Shown: positions 6,387 to 9,291 of the stretch, one piece after another
How positions within the stretch are numbered: the first letter of the stretch is position 1
Layout of the letters: each line of letters opens with the position of its first letter
NCBI GenBank assembly: GCA_944351315.1
Contig: CALVPL010000059.1
Coordinates: 1-9,291, forward strand
Source of the DNA: an uncultured Bacilli bacterium
Lineage (GTDB): Bacteria; Bacillota_I; Bacilli_A; RF39; UBA660
Length of the DNA stretch: 9,291 nucleotides
Reading direction: 5' to 3'
Notes under the pieces: generated by a model
The model's database searches: none
The model's input: the letters and a program-made list of their open reading frames with translations, nothing else
What the model was told of the DNA's origin: nothing
Program-made: the position numbers and the translations under genes

Positions 6387-6415
6387 ATTATATTCGTTCT
6401 TATTTTGTATTTCAA
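6387..6415 (-). promoter_or_regulatory. Sigma-A type promoter for gatC-gatA-gatB
   Basis: Reading the minus strand: -35 TTGAAA (6415-6410), a 17-nt spacer, -10 TATAAT (6392-6387). It lies just after the rplL terminator and leaves a leader of about 38 nt before the gatC ATG at 6342. The terminator plus promoter arrangement separates gatCAB from the ribosomal protein operon. Confidence 0.88.
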
Positions 6416-6435
6416 GAATTTTAATTTTTTCGCAT

Positions 6436-6460
6436 AAAAAAAATGACCTTATGGCCATTT
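6436..6460 (-). terminator. Intrinsic terminator after rplL
   Basis: On the minus strand AAATGGCC (6460-6453) pairs with GGTCATTT (6448-6441) around a 4-nt loop, 8 bp with one G-T pair, followed by a run of T (8 in a row counting the end of the stem). It begins 5 nt after the rplL stop. Confidence 0.9.
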
Positions 6461-6465
6461 CTTTA

Positions 6466-6834
6466 TTAAACTAATTCTACTTCAGCACCGGCTTCTTCAA
6501 GTTGTGTTTTAATTTGGTTAGCTTCATCTGTAGGAATGTTTTCTTTAACATTTCCACCATTGTCAGCTAAAGCTTTTGCTTCAACTAAGCCTAATCCTGT
6601 AATTTCTTTTAATAATTTAATTACATTGATTTTGCTTCCGCCAGCATTTTTAAGAACTACAGTCTTTGTAGAACTTTCTTCTGTAGCAGCTCCAGCAGCA
6701 GGTGCAGCAGCAACTGCAACAGCACTAGGATCTACTCCAAATTCTTCTTTCATTGCATCAACTAATTCTTTTACTTCAAGAATAGTCATTTCTTTTAAAG
6801 ATTCAATAAATTCTTCTTTTGTAATTTTTGCCAT
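6466..6834 (-). CDS. rplL: 50S ribosomal protein L7/L12
   Basis: L12 forms the mobile stalk that recruits translation GTPases. The 122 aa match the family: an N-terminal dimerisation and L10-binding domain (about 1-35), an Ala-rich flexible hinge (about 38-52), and the C-terminal factor-binding domain beginning KTVVLKNAGGSKINVIKLLK, with TGLGLVEAKALAD at 79-91 and the ending EEAGAEVELV. One point differs from common L12s: TGLGL is followed by Val84 rather than Lys in the factor-binding helix. AAAGGA lies before the ATG at 6834, 15 nt after the rplJ stop. The usual excess of L12 over other ribosomal proteins (four or six copies per L10) is expected, but no separate promoter is visible in that 15-nt gap. 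It is followed by an intrinsic terminator. Confidence 0.97.
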   Translation of the reverse strand: MAKITKEEFIESLKEMTILEVKELVDAMKEEFGVDPSAVAVAAAPAAGAATEESSTKTVVLKNAGGSKINVIKLLKEITGLGLVEAKALADNGGNVKENIPTDEANQIKTQLEEAGAEVELV

Positions 6835-6849
6835 TTTTCTTCTTCCTTT

Positions 6850-7344
6850 CTAATTTTCTTCTTTACCTTCTGCATATAAATTTAAAGCAATAGATAAATT
6901 GCGAACATGCTCCATCATACCAGCAGCAAGCATTGTAAGTAAGCCTTCGCGTGATGGGATTGATGCATATTCTTTAATTGTAGCTAAATCTGCTACTGAA
7001 CCACTGATGATACCAACACGAATTTCTAGTTTTTCATGATCTTTAGCAAAATCTGCTAAAACTTTAATAGGTTCTAAAAGATTTTTACCAAAAAGAATCG
7101 CATTTGGGCCTTCTAAAAAGCCTTCGAAATTGATGTTTAATTCATCTAGGGCTCTTTTTAAAAGAGTATTTTTGTAAACTTTAACAGTTGCATCTGCTTC
7201 TCTTAATTTTACTCTTAGCTCACTTAAGTCAGCTACAGTTAAGCCTTGATATTGGAAAAGAATTACAGATTCACTGTCTTTAATATTGTTCACAATATTG
7301 TTTACAATTTCTTTTTTGGCATCAAGAATTTTTGTACTAGCCAT
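6850..7344 (-). CDS. rplJ: 50S ribosomal protein L10
   Basis: L10 anchors the L12 dimers to 23S rRNA at the stalk base. At 164 aa it is the usual length. The N-terminal RNA-binding domain shows ILFQYQGLTVADLSELRVKL (28-47) and VKVYKNTLLKRAL (54-66), typical of the family; the C-terminal helix (about 136-160, TMLAAGMMEHVRNLSIALNL) is where L12 dimers bind. The ATG at 7344 is preceded by a full AAAGGAGG at 7 nt. It lies behind a recognisable L10 leader with a terminator/antiterminator pair, so the likely control is feedback of rplJL by the L10-L12 complex. The protein shows nothing unusual. Confidence 0.97.
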   Translation of the reverse strand: MASTKILDAKKEIVNNIVNNIKDSESVILFQYQGLTVADLSELRVKLREADATVKVYKNTLLKRALDELNINFEGFLEGPNAILFGKNLLEPIKVLADFAKDHEKLEIRVGIISGSVADLATIKEYASIPSREGLLTMLAAGMMEHVRNLSIALNLYAEGKEEN

Positions 7345-7371
7345 TTTTCTTCCTCCTTTACTTATTTATCT

Positions 7372-7400
7372 AAAAAAGCTTATCCGATTTGGACAAGCTT
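7372..7400 (-). terminator. Leader terminator (attenuator) before rplJ
   Basis: On the minus strand AAGCTTGTCC (7400-7391) pairs with GGATAAGCTT (7385-7376), 10 bp with one G-T pair and a 5-nt loop, followed by more T (7375-7372). It lies 27 nt before the rplJ ATG and before its ribosome binding site, so transcripts ending here would not express rplJL. Confidence 0.85.
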
Positions 7401-7424
7401 AAAATGAACGTTTTTTAAGTGTCC
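7391..7424 (-). promoter_or_regulatory. Antiterminator helix competing with the rplJ leader terminator
   Basis: GGACA (7424-7420) can pair with TGTCC (7395-7391), and the adjacent CTTAAAA (7419-7413) with TTTTAAG (7404-7398), giving 12 bp with one 2-nt bulge (7397-7396). This takes up the whole 5' half of the terminator stem, so the two folds exclude each other. The GGACA strand touches the L10-binding core (GCCGAGG, ending at 7424), which offers a direct route by which bound L10 could disfavour this helix. Confidence 0.7.
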
Positions 7425-7484
7425 CTCGGCAAGATAATTAAGGCAATGCCCCTTGCTGTCTTCGGTTTTGCTTTTCTAGCGTTT

Positions 7485-7513
7485 ATTATAATTCAATTTA
7501 AATTAAATGTCAA
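7485..7513 (-). promoter_or_regulatory. Perfect-consensus sigma-A promoter for rplJ-rplL
   Basis: Reading the minus strand: -35 TTGACA (7513-7508), a 17-nt spacer and -10 TATAAT (7490-7485), a complete match to the vegetative consensus. The -35 lies inside the last codons of rplA (Phe-Asp-Ile) and the spacer covers the rplA stop. It should give rplJL strong expression independent of rplKA. Confidence 0.92.
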
Positions 7514-8201
7514 AAGAATTTTGATCTACTTTAATTCCAGGACCCATAGTTGTTGAAACACTAATAGATGTAACGAATTTTCCTTTTACAGATGCTGGTT
7601 TCATTCTAGCAATAGTTTTTACAGCATATTCTAAGTTTTCTTCTAACTTTTTAGCATCAAAAGAAACTTTTCCTAGAATTCCATGAATGTTTCCATAAGA
7701 ATCTGTTCTAAATTCAATCATACCTTTGTTAATGTCTTCAATAGCTTTTGCTGGATCTGGTGTAACGGTATTGGTTTTAGGATTTGGCATTAAACCTTTT
7801 GGTCCTAATAATTTACCGATTTTACCAAGTTCTGGCATCATATCTGGTGTTGCAACGATGACATCAAAATCAAACCAATTTTCTTTTTGAATTTTTTCAA
7901 TCATGTCTTTATCACCAACATAGTCAGCACCAGCTTCTTTCGCTTTGTCAGCTGCTGCTCCTTTAGCTATAACTAAAATACGTTTTGTTTTTCCAGTACC
8001 ATTTGGAAGTACTAAAGAACCACGTAATTGTTGATCAGCTTTTTTAGGGTCAACATTTAATTTGATTGCAAAATCAACTGTGCCATCAAAATTGGTAATA
8101 GATGTTTCTTTGGCAAGTTTGATTGCTTCTTCAACGCTGTAAAGTTTAGTTTTATCAACTAATTTAGCAGCTTCCACATATTTACGACCAAATTTTTTCA
8201 T
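7503..8201 (-). CDS. rplA: 50S ribosomal protein L1
   Basis: L1 forms the mobile stalk next to the E site and helps release deacylated tRNA; in many bacteria it also represses its own operon. The 232 aa are full length. The family signature is present as GKIGKLLGPKGLMPNPKTNT (about residues 126-145), with TMGPGIKVD near the C-terminus (about 218-226). The ATG at 8201 follows AGGAGG. It lies 44 nt after rplK, and its last codons contain the -35 of the rplJL promoter. The candidate leader ahead of rplK may be the site where L1 acts. Nothing unusual was seen in the protein. Confidence 0.97.
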   Translation of the reverse strand: MKKFGRKYVEAAKLVDKTKLYSVEEAIKLAKETSITNFDGTVDFAIKLNVDPKKADQQLRGSLVLPNGTGKTKRILVIAKGAAADKAKEAGADYVGDKDMIEKIQKENWFDFDVIVATPDMMPELGKIGKLLGPKGLMPNPKTNTVTPDPAKAIEDINKGMIEFRTDSYGNIHGILGKVSFDAKKLEENLEYAVKTIARMKPASVKGKFVTSISVSTTMGPGIKVDQNSFDI

Positions 8202-8245
8202 TATTTCCCTCCTAACTGTGGTTTATTAGCGGACTTTTTTCTTTA

Positions 8246-8842
8246 TTAATTTTCTTCAGTTTCTTCTTCGTCTTTACCTTTGCCAATTACTTCGACTTCA
8301 GCAGATGTTTCTTCTTTAATTTCTGCTTCCATTTCAGCTAATTCTTCTTCACGTTTTTCTCTTTCAGCTTCTTCTTTGGCAGCTTCTTTAGCTTGTTCAG
8401 CTAATTCTGCATCATTAACTCCTTTAATTGCAATACCCATATTTCTTGCTGTACCTTCTACAATGTTCATTGCTTCTTCAACAGTATATGCATTTAAGTC
8501 AGGTAATTTTGTTTCAGCAATTTTTCTAAGATCTTCTTTTGTAATGGTAGCAACGACTTCATTTGCACCTTTTTTGCTTCCTTTTTCAATTTTAGCAACC
8601 TTTTTAAGCAAGAAAGCAGCTGGCGGAGTTTTTAAGACAAAATCGAAGCTTCGATCATCATAAATAGAAATCTCGCATGGAACAACATCTCCCATTTTGT
8701 CTCTAGTTGCCTCATTAAATTTTTGACAAAAATCTTGAATGTTAATACCAGCAGGTCCTAATACAGTACCAACTGGTGGTGCAGGATTTGCTTTTCCAGC
8801 AGGAATTTGTAATTTTACTTTTTTAACGACTTCTTTTGCCAC
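8246..8842 (-). CDS. rplK: 50S ribosomal protein L11 with acidic C-terminal extension
   Basis: L11 is part of the GTPase-associated centre, binds 23S rRNA helices 43/44, and is needed for RelA activation in many bacteria. The start codon is GTG (8842-8840), with AAAGGAG 9 nt upstream. The core is clear: IPAGKANPAPPVG (13-25), GINIQDFCQKFN (32-43), DRSFDFVLKTPPAAFLLKK (63-81) and the usual end VEGTARNMGIAI (128-139). Two features are odd. The N-terminal loop reads PPVGTVLGPAG, with Thr26 and Pro30 in place of the usual Pro26 and Gln30 (PPVGPALGQ). The family normally ends near residue 141, but this protein runs to 198 with a highly charged, Glu-rich tail: a likely helix or coiled coil (about 144-178), then VEVIGKGKDEEETEEN. 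The reading frame is continuous and the tail is not a frameshift product. Confidence 0.97.
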   Translation of the reverse strand: MAKEVVKKVKLQIPAGKANPAPPVGTVLGPAGINIQDFCQKFNEATRDKMGDVVPCEISIYDDRSFDFVLKTPPAAFLLKKVAKIEKGSKKGANEVVATITKEDLRKIAETKLPDLNAYTVEEAMNIVEGTARNMGIAIKGVNDAELAEQAKEAAKEEAEREKREEELAEMEAEIKEETSAEVEVIGKGKDEEETEEN

Positions 8843-8886
8843 GAAAACCCACTCCTTTCTTTGGAATTTTTTAAGTTTCTACGTGT

Positions 8887-8925
8887 AAGTGGTCTTGGGC
8901 AAGTCCGCATGACTCCCTCCCACTT
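8887..8925 (-). promoter_or_regulatory. Candidate L1-binding leader hairpin before rplK
   Basis: On the minus strand AAGTGG (8925-8920) pairs with CCACTT (8892-8887); inside, GGG and AGTC pair with GACT and CCC around the loop ATGCG, with small unpaired stretches (GA, TG, AAGA). The GTGGGAGGG ... AGACCAC pattern resembles the asymmetric-loop helix bound by L1 on rRNA and on rplK-rplA leaders. It has no T-run, so it is not a terminator. The structure is seen; the L1 assignment is inference. Confidence 0.55.
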
Positions 8926-8961
8926 CAATGCACTTATATCAAAATATATAAATGCAATATG

Positions 8962-8990
8962 ATACTAACATAAAATTTCGTAATTGACAA
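8962..8990 (-). promoter_or_regulatory. Promoter for rplK-rplA
   Basis: Reading the minus strand: -35 TTGTCA (8990-8985), a 17-nt spacer, -10 TAGTAT (8967-8962) with TGT before it as an extended -10. It lies between the nusG terminator and the rplK leader, giving a leader of about 110 nt. Confidence 0.75.
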
Positions 8991-9014
8991 GCTATTTTTA
9001 CATTTACCCATAAG

Positions 9015-9035
9015 AAAAAGACATATTGCTATGCC
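9015..9035 (-). terminator. Short intrinsic terminator at the end of nusG
   Basis: On the minus strand GGCATA (9035-9030) pairs with TATGTC (9025-9020) around a GCAA tetraloop, then TTTTT (9019-9015). The stem is only 6 bp with one G-T pair and overlaps the nusG stop codon, so termination may be partial. Confidence 0.6.
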
Positions 9036-9291
9036 TTATTTACTTGATATGGTTCTACTTCTACTGAAGTTTCTTGACCAAATAAATCGATTAGTACTAC
9101 AATTCGGTTGTTTTCTAAATCAATGTTGTTAACTGTACCTTCCATTCCTTTAAATGGACCATCAACAATAGATACTTTATCTCCTACTGCCATTTCAGAT
9201 TCAATATCCATTCTACTCATTCCCATTGTAACTAGAATACGATCAATTTCTTGAGGAAGTAATGGTGTTGGTTTTGCTCCTTTACCACTTG
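9029..9291 (-). CDS. nusG: Transcription termination/antitermination factor NusG, C-terminal part
   Basis: NusG binds RNA polymerase and, through its KOW domain, S10 or Rho; in Bacilli it also promotes sequence-specific pausing. Only the last 86 residues are in the window; the gene is open at the right edge (frame begins at 9289 with SGKGAKPTPLLPQEIDRILV), so an apparent start at 9226 is just an internal Met. The linker (TPLLPQEIDRILVTMGM) and the KOW domain are clear: VGDKVSIVDGPFKGMEGTV, then NRIVVLIDLFGQETSVEVEP, ending YQVNKA. The neighbouring rplK-rplA is the standard arrangement. The stop codon TAG lies within a short terminator hairpin. Confidence 0.95.
   Translation of the reverse strand, partial: SGKGAKPTPLLPQEIDRILVTMGMSRMDIESEMAVGDKVSIVDGPFKGMEGTVNNIDLENNRIVVLIDLFGQETSVEVEPYQVNKA

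Larger units (their letters stand above)
7345..7478 (-). ncRNA. Ribosomal protein L10 leader (feedback regulatory RNA)
   Basis: The leader between the predicted start site (near 7478) and rplJ carries the recognisable L10-leader core at 7466-7424: ACCGAAGACAGCAAGG, a short GGC/GCC hairpin region, then CTTGCCGAGG, with CAAG pairing to CTTG. This mimics the L10-binding site on 23S rRNA. Next come two mutually exclusive structures (listed separately) and the rplJ ribosome binding site. In B. subtilis, binding of L10-L12 to this type of leader reduces expression of rplJL by promoting termination; the same logic fits here. Confidence 0.88.

Noticed and set aside
8246..8420. The L11 tail as a fused second gene
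   Set aside because: The tail has no recognisable domain or internal start with a ribosome binding site; it reads as a charged extension.
8280..8663. Plus-strand open frames opposite rplK, rplL, gatA, gatB and others
   Set aside because: All are shadows of confident minus-strand genes, with low-complexity or Leu/Ser-rich translations and no ribosome binding sites or family features.
1..9291. Mycoplasma genetic code (TGA as Trp)
   Set aside because: gatA ends in a TGA overlapping the gatB ATG, and Trp positions use TGG.
1..9291. CRISPR arrays, insertion sequences, tRNA or rRNA genes
   Set aside because: No spaced direct repeats, transposase frames, terminal inverted repeats or tRNA-like cloverleaves were seen; the gaps between genes are all under 200 nt.

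Overview
The window is AT-rich bacterial DNA in which every supported gene lies on the minus strand, so it reads right to left. The proteins look like those of a low-GC Gram-positive bacterium (Bacillota, Bacilli or a Mollicutes relative): L10/L12, S12/S7, a full GatCAB set, AGGAGG-type ribosome binding sites and consensus sigma-A promoters. TGA is a stop (gatA ends in TGA) and Trp codons are TGG, so the standard bacterial code applies and a code-4 mycoplasma is excluded. I cannot name the species.

In transcription order: the 3' end of nusG (9291-9029) with a short terminator; a promoter and a candidate L1-binding leader ahead of rplK-rplA; a perfect-consensus promoter overlapping the end of rplA, then an L10 leader with a terminator/antiterminator switch ahead of rplJ-rplL; a clear intrinsic terminator; a new promoter driving gatC-gatA-gatB, whose genes are tightly coupled; a further promoter driving three small single-pass membrane proteins of unknown function, two of them paralogues; then a strong promoter and structured leader ahead of rpsL-rpsG-fusA. 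fusA runs off the left edge.

The genes serve translation: the L11/L1 and L10/L12 parts of the ribosome, S12 and S7 of the small subunit, translocation factor EF-G, NusG, and the amidotransferase that makes Gln-tRNA(Gln) and/or Asn-tRNA(Asn). The layout resembles the standard nusG-rplKAJL-rpoBC-rpsLG-fusA cluster, but rpoB and rpoC are missing from their usual place, and gatCAB plus the small membrane-protein cassette sit there instead.

The most unusual sequence signals are in the translocation apparatus. EF-G has Thr where the guanine-recognising Asp of NKxD should be, and Asp where the G5 Ser should be, which looks like a reciprocal swap. S12 has Ile instead of the near-invariant Pro of KDLPG. 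L11 has Thr26 and Pro30 on its thiopeptide-binding face and an acidic C-terminal extension of about 55 residues. The three-gene membrane cassette is the best candidate for an undescribed system. No database comparison was possible; statements about family conservation are from memory of well-known sequences.
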